A DNA stretch of 64,000 bases from Allobranchiibius huperziae (lineage in GTDB: Bacteria > Actinomycetota > Actinomycetes > Actinomycetales > Dermatophilaceae), in contig NZ_JACCFW010000001.1 of the NCBI RefSeq assembly GCF_013410455.1, positions 1,814,929 through 1,878,928 on the forward strand, in the 5' to 3' direction. The stretch's first letter is position 1, and the number at the start of each line of letters is the position of its first letter. The position numbers were made by a program, and so were the translations under genes. Of the stretch, positions 49,800-59,274 are shown one piece after another. The notes below the pieces were generated by a model. The model was not told the DNA's origin. It ran no database searches and saw nothing but the letters and a program-made list of their open reading frames with translations.

Positions 49800-51002
49800 T
49801 CAGCCCGGTGACCACCCGGTGGACTGCGCCCACTCCCGCGCACGGGGCAGGGCTCGCGCGTACCACCGCTCGATCGCGGCGGGGTAGTCGTGCGAGGAGA
49901 ACTGGTGCGCCACCGTCGACTTCAGCTCCGAGTACGCCGTCCGCTCCCTCGTGTCGGCGCGCAGCCAGTCGCGGAACGACAGGGCGGCCAGCGCACCGGC
50001 CGACCCGTCCTCGCGCACGTGCACCCGCAGCACGTCGCGCGGGTCGGCGCCGCCGGCCAGCAGGGTGCGCCAGTCGGCAGGCCGCGGTGCCCAGTCGTGC
50101 GGGCGGACCTCCTGCTCCCGCAACCCGACGATCGCGGCTGCCCGCAGAGCACCCGCCAGTGCGTCCCCGCCGTCCTCGAAGCGGTGCATCCGCAGCTGTA
50201 CGTCGACCACGTCGCGGGCGATCAGCCCCGGCACCGCCGTGGAGCCGACGTGCTCGACACCCGCGTACGGGATGCGGGCGGCATCCAACTGGTGCCGGAT
50301 GCGCGCGACGACCCGCGCCGCCCGGGCTTCCCACTCGGGGCGGTGCTCGTGCAGCACCACGGTCGCGCAGACCTCCCGGAGCACCGGGCGGTCGGCGCGC
50401 AGGTTGTCCTCGAACGGCGCCAGCCGCTCGTCCCACAGGGCCGCGACCCGGTCGGCCAGCTCGTCGGGAGTGCCGTCGTTGTCGATCCAGGCGTCGGCCA
50501 CCACGTGCCGTGCGACGTCGCCCGCCTGCGCCTCGATCCGGGCGCGGGCGTCCTGCTCGGTCATCCCGCGGTCGCGTACGACCCGCTGCACCCTGGTCCG
50601 CTCGCTCGCGCCGACCACGACGGTCAGGTGGTTCATCGGCGCGAGACCCATCTCCACTAGGAGCGGCTGGTCGTGCACGACGAGCGCATCCGGCCCGGCC
50701 TGCTCGATCAGCCCGCGGGTGCGGATCCCGATCAGCGGGTGGGTGATGGCCTCCAGGTCGCGCCGCGCGGCGGGGTCGGCGAAGACGATCGCCCCCAGGG
50801 CCGGGCGGTCGAGCGTTCCGTCGGGCGCGAGCACCGTTGCACCGAAACGCTGTTCGATCTGAGCCAGGCCCGGGGTGCCGGGCTCGACCACCTCGCGGGC
50901 GATCCGGTCGGCGTCCACCACGACCGCACCGCGCTCTGCCAGCAGACCGGACACCGAGGACTTCCCGGATCCGATCCCGCCCGTCAGGCCCACGCGCAGC
51001 AC
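49800..51002 (-). CDS. coaE: Dephospho-CoA kinase fused to GrpB/UPF0157 domain
   Basis: A 400-residue two-domain protein. The N-terminal 200 residues are dephospho-CoA kinase, the last step of CoA synthesis, with P-loop G-G-I-G-S-G-K-S (8-15), D-A-D-R-I-A-R-E-V-V (32-41) and V-V-H-D-Q-P-L-L-V-E. The C-terminal half (about 210-390) is a GrpB/UPF0157 nucleotidyltransferase-like domain with V-E-H-V-G-S-T-A-V-P-G-L and R-D-V-V-D-V-Q-L. The fusion is known from mycobacteria and relatives, and the second domain's role is unclear. In many genomes the kinase motif ends in a conserved Asp-Val-Pro-Leu-Leu; here Asp-Gln-Pro-Leu-Leu is found. The GTG at 51002 follows a -10 box; a TTG at 51008 is an alternative. 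Confidence 0.93.
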   Translation of the reverse strand: MLRVGLTGGIGSGKSSVSGLLAERGAVVVDADRIAREVVEPGTPGLAQIEQRFGATVLAPDGTLDRPALGAIVFADPAARRDLEAITHPLIGIRTRGLIEQAGPDALVVHDQPLLVEMGLAPMNHLTVVVGASERTRVQRVVRDRGMTEQDARARIEAQAGDVARHVVADAWIDNDGTPDELADRVAALWDERLAPFEDNLRADRPVLREVCATVVLHEHRPEWEARAARVVARIRHQLDAARIPYAGVEHVGSTAVPGLIARDVVDVQLRMHRFEDGGDALAGALRAAAIVGLREQEVRPHDWAPRPADWRTLLAGGADPRDVLRVHVREDGSAGALAALSFRDWLRADTRERTAYSELKSTVAHQFSSHDYPAAIERWYARALPRAREWAQSTGWSPG

Positions 51003-51008
51003 CTGCAA

Positions 51009-51014
51009 AGCCTA
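51009..51014 (-). promoter_or_regulatory. -10 box for leaderless coaE
   Basis: TAGGCT on the minus strand ends six bases before the GTG at 51002. It overlaps a CCTATAGG palindrome (51011-51018) lying between coaE and the divergent SDR gene. Confidence 0.4.
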
Positions 51015-51048
51015 TAGGCGCCTGTCAGGGCCCTGATTGAATGCAGGA

Positions 51049-51798
51049 ATGACCCGACGCATCATCGTGACCGGCGGTGGCACCGGCATCGGCCTGGCCA
51101 TCGCACGACGTTTCCTGGTCGAACACCCCGAGCTCATCCTGATCGGGCGCCGCGAACAACCGCTGGCAGAGGCAGCGGCCGCCCTGCGGGAGGCCGATCA
51201 GGCGAGCACCGTGACGACGCATCCCTGCGACCTCACCGACCCGGACGCGGTCGCCGACCTCGCCGCCCGCATCTCGGACGGCGGCGCGGTCGACGTGCTC
51301 GTCGCGAACGCCGGCGGCAACCTCGGGCTCGGCTCCGGAGATCTGCATCAGCTCGCCGACAGCTGGCGTGCGGACTTCGACGGCAACGTGCTGCCGACGG
51401 TGCTGCTCACCGAGGCTCTCCTCGACGCGTTCTCCCGGCCCGGCGGACGGATCGTGGCGATGAGCTCGGTCGCCGCACTGCGCGGCAGCAGCTCGTACGG
51501 CGCGGCCAAGGCGGCCGTGAACGCCTGGGTGCTCTGGATGGCCGTCCGCCTCGCCGAGGACGGGGTCACGGTGAACGCGGTGGCCCCGGGGTTCGTGCCG
51601 GACACCGACTTCTGGCGTCCGCGCATCGAGGCCGACCCAGGCATCGTGGCCAACCGGGTCGCCCCGATCCCGATGGGACGGCCCGGCACCCCCGAGGAGG
51701 TCGCCGAGGCCGTCGCCTACCTGAGCGCGCCGGACGCCGGCTGGACGACCGGGCAGATCCTGCAGGTCAACGGCGGCACCCTTCTCGGTCGGGGCTGA
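51049..51798 (+). CDS. Short-chain dehydrogenase/reductase
   Basis: A 249-residue classical SDR. The NAD(P) motif is T-G-G-G-T-G-I-G (8-15), the structural N-A-G is at 87-89, and the catalytic set is Ser139/140, Tyr150 and Lys154 (Y-G-A-A-K). The C-terminal end Q-I-L-Q-V-N-G-G is typical. It resembles 3-oxoacyl-ACP reductase-like and sugar or alcohol oxidoreductases, and the substrate cannot be told. The ATG at 51049 is chosen over an in-frame TTG at 51037. It is convergent with the sugar importer genes with only four bases between stops. Confidence 0.87.
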   Translation: MTRRIIVTGGGTGIGLAIARRFLVEHPELILIGRREQPLAEAAAALREADQASTVTTHPCDLTDPDAVADLAARISDGGAVDVLVANAGGNLGLGSGDLHQLADSWRADFDGNVLPTVLLTEALLDAFSRPGGRIVAMSSVAALRGSSSYGAAKAAVNAWVLWMAVRLAEDGVTVNAVAPGFVPDTDFWRPRIEADPGIVANRVAPIPMGRPGTPEEVAEAVAYLSAPDAGWTTGQILQVNGGTLLGRG

Positions 51799-51802
51799 CC
51801 CG

Positions 51803-52993
<1,191 letters not shown>

Positions 52994-52997
52994 CTGA

Positions 52998-54326
52998 TCA
53001 GGCCTTCAACAGGGGCTTGACCTGGGTGTTGTACGCAGCGGTGGTCGACGCGTCCAGTGCCTTGAAGGTCGAGGTGACGTCCGCACCCGCGACGATCTTG
53101 TCCAGTGCCTGACCGATCCGTGCGCCGCCACCGGGGACGAAGACGCGCGCATACGCCTGCGGCCGGGTCTTGGGCAGCTGGGTCACCGCGAGGGCGTACT
53201 CCGGGTTCTTGGCGAGGTAGGCCTTCTCCGCCGAATCGTTCAGCGCCGACTTGCGCACCGGCATGTAACCGGTCGCCTGGCTGAAGGTGATGGTGCTCTG
53301 GGCGTTGGTCATGAACTCGATGAACTTGATGGCGTTCTTCTTGCGCGCATCGGAGATGCCCTGCGGGATCGCGAGGCCGGCGCCACCGGTCGGACACGTC
53401 TTGATGCCGTTCGGGGCCGGCACGAACGCCACGCCGAGCTCGAACTTGCCGTCCTTCTGGATGCCGGAGATGTCACCGGTGGATTCCAGCAGCACCGCAC
53501 CAAGACCCGCCGAGAAGTCGCTCTGGGAGTCGGCCGAGGTCTTGAGGTACTTCTTCTTGGCCCAGCCCTGCAGCACCTGACCGGCCTTGACGGTGCCGGC
53601 CTCGGAGAAGGTGGGGGTCCACTTGTCGGAGTAGCCGCCGCCGTAGGACCAGGCGATGCACTGGAAGGTCCAGTCCAGGTAGTCCGACCCGTCGTCCAGG
53701 ATGATCGGCGACTTGCCGGAGCCCAGCGCCGTCTGCAGCGCCGGACACCACGAGGTGAACTCGTCCCAGTCCTTCGGGCCGCGGTCGGGCAGGCCGGCCT
53801 TCTTCCAGACGTCCTTGTTGTAGTAGAAGAGCGGCGTGGAGCGGGCGTAGGGCAGCGCGTAGTGCTCACTGCCCTGGAAGTTGTAGTCGGCGTACAGCGA
53901 GTCCACGTAGTCGGAGGAACTGAGCCCGTTGGCCGACAGCAGGGCCGCGATGTCCGCGAGCCTCTTGTTCAGCGCGAAGTTGAACCACGTGACGTCGGAG
54001 ACCACGACGACGTCGGGTTGGTTGCCTCCACCCAGGGCCGCGTTGAACTTCTGGCCGACCTCCTCGTAGTTCTTGCCGGCGTCGACGAGCTTGACCTTCA
54101 GGCTGGGGTACTTCTTCTCGAACTGGGCGATCAGCTTCTGCTCGGTGGGCTTGGACATGGCGGGGTGGTTGCTCCAGAACTCGATCTGGTTGCTGCTCCC
54201 GCCTCCTCCGCCGCTGCCGCTGTTGGTGCTCGTGCTGCTGCCCGTCCCGGCGCACGCGGCGAGGCCGCCGGCCACCGCGATTCCGCCGGCCGCGGTCAAC
54301 AGTCCGCGGCGAGTCATGTCAGTCAT
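52998..54326 (-). CDS. Extracellular sugar/glycerol-phosphate-binding lipoprotein (CUT1, UgpB-like)
   Basis: A 442-residue solute-binding protein. Twin Arg (R6-R7) and a hydrophobic stretch lead to lipobox Cys25, so it is a membrane-anchored lipoprotein, possibly Tat-exported. A Ser/Gly linker (27-45) precedes the family-1 binding domain: I-E-F-W-S-N-H-P (about 48-55), L-P-Y-A-R-S-T-P-L-F-Y-Y-N-K-D and F-I-E-F-M-T-N-A-Q. The latter two stretches suit UgpB/malto-oligosaccharide-type proteins. It captures the sugar for the adjacent permeases. The exact ligand (glycerol-3-phosphate, di- or oligosaccharide) is uncertain. Confidence 0.9.
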   Translation of the reverse strand: MTDMTRRGLLTAAGGIAVAGGLAACAGTGSSTSTNSGSGGGGGSSNQIEFWSNHPAMSKPTEQKLIAQFEKKYPSLKVKLVDAGKNYEEVGQKFNAALGGGNQPDVVVVSDVTWFNFALNKRLADIAALLSANGLSSSDYVDSLYADYNFQGSEHYALPYARSTPLFYYNKDVWKKAGLPDRGPKDWDEFTSWCPALQTALGSGKSPIILDDGSDYLDWTFQCIAWSYGGGYSDKWTPTFSEAGTVKAGQVLQGWAKKKYLKTSADSQSDFSAGLGAVLLESTGDISGIQKDGKFELGVAFVPAPNGIKTCPTGGAGLAIPQGISDARKKNAIKFIEFMTNAQSTITFSQATGYMPVRKSALNDSAEKAYLAKNPEYALAVTQLPKTRPQAYARVFVPGGGARIGQALDKIVAGADVTSTFKALDASTTAAYNTQVKPLLKA

Positions 54327-54357
54327 GTGGTGTCTCTCTTTCTGAGGGATCTTCGGG

Positions 54358-55248
54358 TCAGCCTTTGACCGCACCGGCGGTCAGGCCCTTGATCATGTGG
54401 CGCTGCAGGACGAGGAAGACGACCAGGACCGGCAGCATCGCGAGGACGGTGGCAGCCATGACCGGGCCCCAGTTCGTGATCCCGTCGTTGGTCTGCAGGA
54501 ACGTGAGGCCGATCGGCAGAGTGCCGGTGCGTGAGTCGTCGGACATCAGGAAGGGCCAGAGGTACTCGTTCCATTCGTTCACGACGGTGATGATCGAGAA
54601 CGCCACCAGGGTGGGCCAGGACATCGGGAGCGCGACCCGCCAGAGCAGTTTCAGCGGACCAGCGCCGTCCAGTCGCGCGGCCTCGATGATCTCGGTGGGG
54701 ATCGACAGGAACTGGTTGCGCATCAGGAACGTGCCGAACGCGACGCCGGCGAGCGGGATGATGATCCCCTGGTAGGTGTTGCGCCAACCCAGTTGACTGA
54801 CCAGCGCGTAGTTGGAGATGACCGTGATCTGGTTGGGCACCATCAGGGCGGCGATGACCACGATGAAGACCAGGTTGCGGCCCGGGAAGCGCAACAGGGA
54901 CAGCGCGTACGCGGAGATCACGCCGAGGATGATCTTGGTGGTCGACAGGATCCCCGTGATGATCAGCGAGTTGCGCAGGTAGTCGCCGAACGGGATGCCG
55001 AACAAGGCGTTGTGGTAGCCGTCCGTGGTGGCATGTCTCGGCCACCACTGGGCCGGCTGGGTGAAGATGTCGGGACGTTCCTTGAAGGACGTCACCACGA
55101 TCCAGAACAGCGGGACCGCGACGATCAGGACCGTCACGATCATGGCGAGGTAGCCGAACGTCTTGAGGGCCGGGCCGCTGTGGCTCATCGCCTCGGCGTT
55201 GTGGACCTCGCTGCGCCTGCTGCGGATGCGCCTGGTCATCGTGCTCAT
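54358..55248 (-). CDS. Sugar ABC importer permease, MalG/UgpE type
   Basis: A 296-residue permease with six helices and an N-terminal Arg-rich tail (residues 1-20). The cytoplasmic EAA loop, which couples to the ATPase, reads E-I-I-E-A-A-R-L-D-G-A-G-P (about 199-211) and is followed by L-P-M-S-W-P. Its ATG overlaps the first permease stop (ATGA). It pairs with the MalF-like permease to form the channel. Confidence 0.92.
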   Translation of the reverse strand: MSTMTRRIRSRRSEVHNAEAMSHSGPALKTFGYLAMIVTVLIVAVPLFWIVVTSFKERPDIFTQPAQWWPRHATTDGYHNALFGIPFGDYLRNSLIITGILSTTKIILGVISAYALSLLRFPGRNLVFIVVIAALMVPNQITVISNYALVSQLGWRNTYQGIIIPLAGVAFGTFLMRNQFLSIPTEIIEAARLDGAGPLKLLWRVALPMSWPTLVAFSIITVVNEWNEYLWPFLMSDDSRTGTLPIGLTFLQTNDGITNWGPVMAATVLAMLPVLVVFLVLQRHMIKGLTAGAVKG

Positions 55249-56174
55249 GACTGCCGCCCCTTGTCCATCAACCGCACCTGCACCAGCGTGATCACCAGCA
55301 GGAAGACGAACATGATCGTCGCGATGGTCGCGCCGTACCCGGCCTGGTTGTTGACGAACGTCTCCTTGTAGACCTGGTAGACCATGGTCGCCGTGCCGTA
55401 ACCCTGCGGCCCGCCGCGCGTCATGACGTTGACGATGTCGAAGACCTGCACCGAGTTGAGCAGCACGGTGATCGACAGGAAGTAGGTCGTCGGACGCAAC
55501 TGCGGCAGCAGCACCTTGGTGAAACGGCGCCAGGGCGACGCGCCGTCGATCTCGGCAGCCTCGTCCAGGTCGGCCCGGCGCCCCTGCAGGGCGGCCAGGT
55601 AGATGACGAAGGTATAGCCGAGGTTCTTCCAGATGTAGGTGACCGTCACCATGAACAGCGCCCAGTGCGGCTGCTGGTAGAAGTCCGGCACGGTGATCCC
55701 GACCCGGTGGCCGAGGTCGCGGACCAGCCCGAAGTTGGGGTCGAAGACGAACTGGAACGCGAGGCCGACGGCGGCGCCGGAGATCACGAAGGGCGCGAAG
55801 AGCACCGAGCGGACGATATTGCGGCCACGCAGTTTCTGGTCGAGCAGCATTGCCAGCGCCAGGCCGAGCACCATCGACACGCCGACGGTCGCCACCGTGA
55901 AGATGACGGTGTTGCGCAACACCTCGTGAGAGTTCGGGTCGTGCCACCAGTGCACGTAGTTGGCTGTCCCGATGTAGTGCGCGACCGGTGCGGAGATGTT
56001 CCAGCTGGTGAAGGACAGCCGCACATTGTCGAGGAGCGGCCGGTAGGTGAAGATCACCAGCAGGGCCAGGTTCGGCAGCAGGAGCAACCCCGCCAGGCCC
56101 CATTCGCCGATCGGTCGGCCACGACGGCGCGGCGGGTCGCCGACCGGGGCGGGGGGTGCCGCAGCGCTCGTCAT
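55245..56174 (-). CDS. Sugar ABC importer permease, MalF/UgpA type
   Basis: A 309-residue permease with six helices and a large periplasmic-side loop after the first (L-S-F-T-S-W-N, about 53-59). The EAA loop is D-L-D-E-A-A-E-I-D-G-A-S-P (about 202-214). It is the first gene of the operon permease-permease-binding protein-ATPase. The 153-bp gap upstream holds the rpsA terminator and must also hold the operon promoter. No regulator gene is linked. Confidence 0.92.
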   Translation of the reverse strand: MTSAAAPPAPVGDPPRRRGRPIGEWGLAGLLLLPNLALLVIFTYRPLLDNVRLSFTSWNISAPVAHYIGTANYVHWWHDPNSHEVLRNTVIFTVATVGVSMVLGLALAMLLDQKLRGRNIVRSVLFAPFVISGAAVGLAFQFVFDPNFGLVRDLGHRVGITVPDFYQQPHWALFMVTVTYIWKNLGYTFVIYLAALQGRRADLDEAAEIDGASPWRRFTKVLLPQLRPTTYFLSITVLLNSVQVFDIVNVMTRGGPQGYGTATMVYQVYKETFVNNQAGYGATIATIMFVFLLVITLVQVRLMDKGRQS

Positions 56175-56263
56175 GATGAGCCAGTCTTCGTCGACCTGGT
56201 GACCACGAAGCGAACACTAGTCGACCAGGGCACGGCACCCTGGGAAATCGTGAGCGGCGCGCA

Positions 56264-56296
56264 AAGGGCCCCGTCGGATGATCCGACGGGGCCCTT
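56264..56296. terminator. Strong intrinsic terminator of rpsA
   Basis: A 33-base near-perfect palindrome: 16-base arms at 56264-56279 and 56281-56296 centred on G56280, with about 13 bp of very GC-rich stem around a short loop. It begins 31 bases after the rpsA stop on the minus strand and is followed there by CTTT. It isolates rpsA from the sugar importer operon. Confidence 0.9.
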
Positions 56297-56327
56297 CATC
56301 TCAGGCCGCAGGGCCCGAGAACTGCGA

Positions 56328-57827
56328 TCAGTTGCCGGTCAGCTTCTCGCGCAGAGCGGCCAGCGCCTCATCCGAGGCCAGCGTGCCCTCGGCCGGGGCC
56401 GGAGTGCTGCTGCTCGACAGGGTGGCCGAGCCGCCCTCGTCGTCGGAGGAGTCGTCGGCGCTGTCCGAGGAGTACGACGTGCCGGTCGCGGCACCCGCGG
56501 CGGCGTCGGCGTCGTCCTTGCGTGCCTGCTCGATCTGCGCCTGGTGCGCCTCGTAGCGGGCGTGCGCCTCGGCGTACTGCTTCTCCCACTTCTCACGCTG
56601 CGCGTCGAAGCCCTCGAGCCACTCGTTGGTCTCGGAGTCGAAGCCCTCGGGGTACTTGTAGTTCCCCTGGTCGTCGTACTCCGCGGCCATGCCGTAGAGG
56701 GTCGGGTCGAACTCGGCGGCACCGGCGGCGTCGTCGTTCGCCTGCTTCAGCGACAGCGAGATGCGGCGACGCTCCAGGTCGATGTCGATGACCTTGACGA
56801 AGACGTCGCGGCCCACGGTGACGACCTGCTCGGGGAACTCCACGTGACGCTCGGCGAGCTCGGAGATGTGCACCAGGCCCTCGATGCCGTCCTCGACGCG
56901 CACGAACGCACCGAACGGCACCAGCTTGGTGACCTTGCCCGGCACGATCTGACCGATCGAGTGGGTGCGGGCGAAGTGCTGCCACGGGTCTTCCTGGGTC
57001 GCCTTCAGCGACAGGGACACGCGCTCGCGCTCCATGTCGACGTCGAGCACCTCGACGGTGACCTCCTGGCCCACCTCGACGACCTCGCTCGGGTGGTCGA
57101 TGTGCTTCCAGGACAGCTCGGAGACGTGCACCAGACCGTCGACGCCGCCGAGGTCCACGAACGCACCGAAGTTGACGATGCTGGAGACCACACCGGAGCG
57201 GACCTGGCCCTTCTGCAGCTCCTTGAGGAAGGAGGTGCGGACCTCGGACTGGGTCTGCTCGAGCCACGCACGGCGGGACAGGACCACGTTGTTGCGGTTC
57301 TTGTCCAGCTCGATGATCTTGGCCTCGATCTCCTTGCCGACGTACGGCTGCAGATCGCGCACACGACGCATCTCGACCAGCGACGCGGGAAGGAAGCCGC
57401 GCAGGCCGATGTCCATGATGAGACCGCCCTTGACGACCTCGATGACGGTGCCGGTGACGACGCCGTCCTCTTCCTTGATCTTCTCGATCGTGCCCCAGGC
57501 GCGCTCGTACTGCGCACGCTTCTTGGACAGGATCAGACGGCCCTCCTTGTCCTCCTTCTGCAGGACAAGGGCCTCGATCTCGTCGCCCACGGAAACGACC
57601 TCGCCGGGGTCGACATCGTGCTTGATGGAGAGCTCGCGGGAGGGGATGACGCCCTCGGTCTTGTAACCGATGTCGAGCAGGACCTCGTCTCGGTCGACCT
57701 TGACGATGACACCCTCGACGATGTCTCCGTCATTGAAGTGCTTGATCGTCGCGTCGATCGCGGCGAGCAGCTCCTCTTCCGATCCGATGTCGTTGATCGC
57801 GATCGGTGAGGTGGTGGTGGCAGTCAT
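56328..57827 (-). CDS. rpsA: 30S ribosomal protein S1
   Basis: A 499-residue ribosomal S1 with four S1/OB repeats (about 34-103, 121-186, 207-275 and 292-361), the usual actinobacterial number against six in E. coli. Repeat signatures such as G-L-V-H-V-S-E-L-S-W, G-L-V-H-I-S-E-L-A and F-G-A-F-V are clear. The C-terminal 130 residues are acidic and Ser/Ala-rich and probably disordered. S1 helps mRNA with leaders dock on the ribosome, which is of interest given the many apparently leaderless genes here. The ATG has GAAGG 12 bases upstream. Confidence 0.97.
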   Translation of the reverse strand: MTATTTSPIAINDIGSEEELLAAIDATIKHFNDGDIVEGVIVKVDRDEVLLDIGYKTEGVIPSRELSIKHDVDPGEVVSVGDEIEALVLQKEDKEGRLILSKKRAQYERAWGTIEKIKEEDGVVTGTVIEVVKGGLIMDIGLRGFLPASLVEMRRVRDLQPYVGKEIEAKIIELDKNRNNVVLSRRAWLEQTQSEVRTSFLKELQKGQVRSGVVSSIVNFGAFVDLGGVDGLVHVSELSWKHIDHPSEVVEVGQEVTVEVLDVDMERERVSLSLKATQEDPWQHFARTHSIGQIVPGKVTKLVPFGAFVRVEDGIEGLVHISELAERHVEFPEQVVTVGRDVFVKVIDIDLERRRISLSLKQANDDAAGAAEFDPTLYGMAAEYDDQGNYKYPEGFDSETNEWLEGFDAQREKWEKQYAEAHARYEAHQAQIEQARKDDADAAAGAATGTSYSSDSADDSSDDEGGSATLSSSSTPAPAEGTLASDEALAALREKLTGN

Positions 57828-58004
57828 GTAGTAGGAAACCTTCGGGTGGGTGATAGTCGGAGTGTGCGGACGAACAGTGAAGACACGAACATGAGCGGAC
57901 GCGAGACGCCTGGGTCAGAAGGAGATCCGGTGACTTCCGGGATCGCTCCCGGCGATGCGATGGATCGGTCTGGCGAAGGTACGGCGCGCGGCACAGTCAT
58001 GCGC

Positions 58005-58020
58005 TCGAACACTCTATCGA
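58005..58020. promoter_or_regulatory. Imperfect LexA/SOS-like box upstream of methyltransferase
   Basis: TCGAAC (58005-58010), four bases, then TATCGA (58015-58020). The first half matches the actinobacterial SOS half-site exactly and the second matches four of six positions. It lies about 40 bases upstream of the methyltransferase start and within 180 bases of divergent rpsA. It may be chance. Confidence 0.25.
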
Positions 58021-58058
58021 GCAGCGCACAGGACGGTCAAAACGGGGGGTCCGCCGCC

Positions 58059-58838
58059 ATGGGCCAGGAACACAACCGCGCCAACCGCGGATGGTGGGAC
58101 GGCGAGGCAGACGCCTACTACGCCGAGCATGGCGCCTTCCTCGGCGACACCGACCTGGTGTGGGGCCCGGAGGGCTGGAGCGAGAGCGATCTGCGGGTCT
58201 TCGGCGATCCGGCGGCGCTCGCGGACGCCGACCTGCTGGAGATCGGCTCCGGCGCCGCGCAGGGGTCGCGCTGGGCTGCCCGGCATGCCGGTCGGGTCGT
58301 CGCGACGGATCTGTCCGCCGGGATGCTGTCCCGCGCCGCAGCCCTGAACGATCAGCACGATGTGGCGCTGCCCCTGGTGCTGTGCGACGGCACGGCACTG
58401 CCGTTCGCTGACGCGTCGTTCGACCTGGTCTTCACGGCGTACGGCGTCGTGCCGTTCGTGGCCGATTCGCAGGCGGTGATGCGCGAGGCGGCGCGGGTGC
58501 TGCGACCCGGCGGACGGTTCGTCTTCTCCACCACGCATCCGGTGCGTTGGGCGTTTCCTGACGTGCCGGGACCGGAGGGTCTGAGCGCCTACCACTCCTA
58601 CTTCGACCGCACGCCGTACGTCGAGACCGACGAGGACGGGACCCCGACGTATGCCGAGCATCACCGGACGCTGGGCGACCGGGTCCGGGAACTGCGCGCT
58701 GCCGGACTGGTGCTGGAGGACCTGATCGAGCCGGAGTGGCCAGAGGACAATCACCAGGTGTGGGGCGGGTGGAGTCCGACTCGCGGCGAGATCCTGCCCG
58801 GTACGGCGATCTTCGTGTCGCGACTTCCTCTGGGGTGA
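58059..58838 (+). CDS. Class I SAM-dependent methyltransferase
   Basis: A 259-residue methyltransferase. SAM motif I is L-L-E-I-G-S-G-A-A-Q-G (59-69), then V-V-A-T-D-L-S-A-G-M-L (motif II, about 81-91), C-D-G-T-A-L-P-F-A-D-A-S-F-D (about 110-123) and R-V-L-R-P-G-G-R-F-V-F-S (about 147-158), a textbook Methyltransf_11 layout. The ATG at 58059 (MGQEHNRANRGWWDGE) fits the family N-terminus; an in-frame ATG at 58001 would add an unlikely Ser/Gly-rich leader. The substrate is unknown. Divergent from rpsA. Confidence 0.87.
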   Translation: MGQEHNRANRGWWDGEADAYYAEHGAFLGDTDLVWGPEGWSESDLRVFGDPAALADADLLEIGSGAAQGSRWAARHAGRVVATDLSAGMLSRAAALNDQHDVALPLVLCDGTALPFADASFDLVFTAYGVVPFVADSQAVMREAARVLRPGGRFVFSTTHPVRWAFPDVPGPEGLSAYHSYFDRTPYVETDEDGTPTYAEHHRTLGDRVRELRAAGLVLEDLIEPEWPEDNHQVWGGWSPTRGEILPGTAIFVSRLPLG

Positions 58839-58867
58839 GCATGTGCGAGCCCGACCCGGCGGCGTGT

Positions 58868-58900
58868 GGCACCTTGCGCGTGGCCCACGGGCAAGGTGCC
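58868..58900. terminator. Hairpin after methyltransferase, likely terminator
   Basis: A 10-bp perfect stem (GGCACCTTGC at 58868-58877 with its complement at 58891-58900) around a 13-base loop, 30 bases after the stop codon. Confidence 0.6.
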
Positions 58901-58918
58901 GCTGTTCGCTCGCGATCG

Positions 58919-59261
58919 CAGGCGCCTGGACGGACCCGCTCGCCCGGCCTGCCGCTCCCCCGCCACATCGCGTGTTGGAAAGTGACCGTGCCGTCGGCTT
59001 GCGCTCCCAGGAACCGTTCTCAGGCGCCTGGAAGGACCCGCTCGCCCGGCCTGCCGCTCCCCCGCCACCTCAGGTGTGCGGTGCCCGACGCCCGCGGTAG
59101 CGGGGGGGCACCGAGTGGGCCCTTGTACGAGCCGCGCGGCCACCCGGACCAACGCAAGGGCACCGAATGGGCCCTTGTACGGGTGCGGTGACGGCTGCGC
59201 CGACAACCCACGCGGCCGACGTACGCGACACACAGGAAAGTGACCGCAGCGCCTGTTACCC
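58919..59261. repeat. Dispersed intergenic repeat, cluster 2 (48-bp pair, 24-bp pair, cores)
   Basis: This fills the 436-bp gap between the methyltransferase and the convergent UDP-glucuronate decarboxylase. A 48-bp unit occurs at 58919-58966 and 59021-59068 (one mismatch, 102 apart). A 24-bp unit with one mismatch is at 59106-59129 and 59158-59181 (52 apart). The GTGACCG core seen at 12.4 kb recurs at about 58977-58997 and 59235-59261 in the opposite orientation. Open frames across this region have no protein-like features, and I see no gene. Confidence 0.8.
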
Positions 59262-59274
59262 GCGCCGTGGGAGG

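Noticed and set aside
51037-51048. TTG start for the SDR gene
   Set aside because: It adds only four residues ahead of an ATG that begins the typical SDR N-terminus; no ribosome site favours the TTG.
58919-59261. CRISPR array
   Set aside because: The repeats are too few, of several different types and unevenly spaced, with no spacers of constant length and no cas genes.
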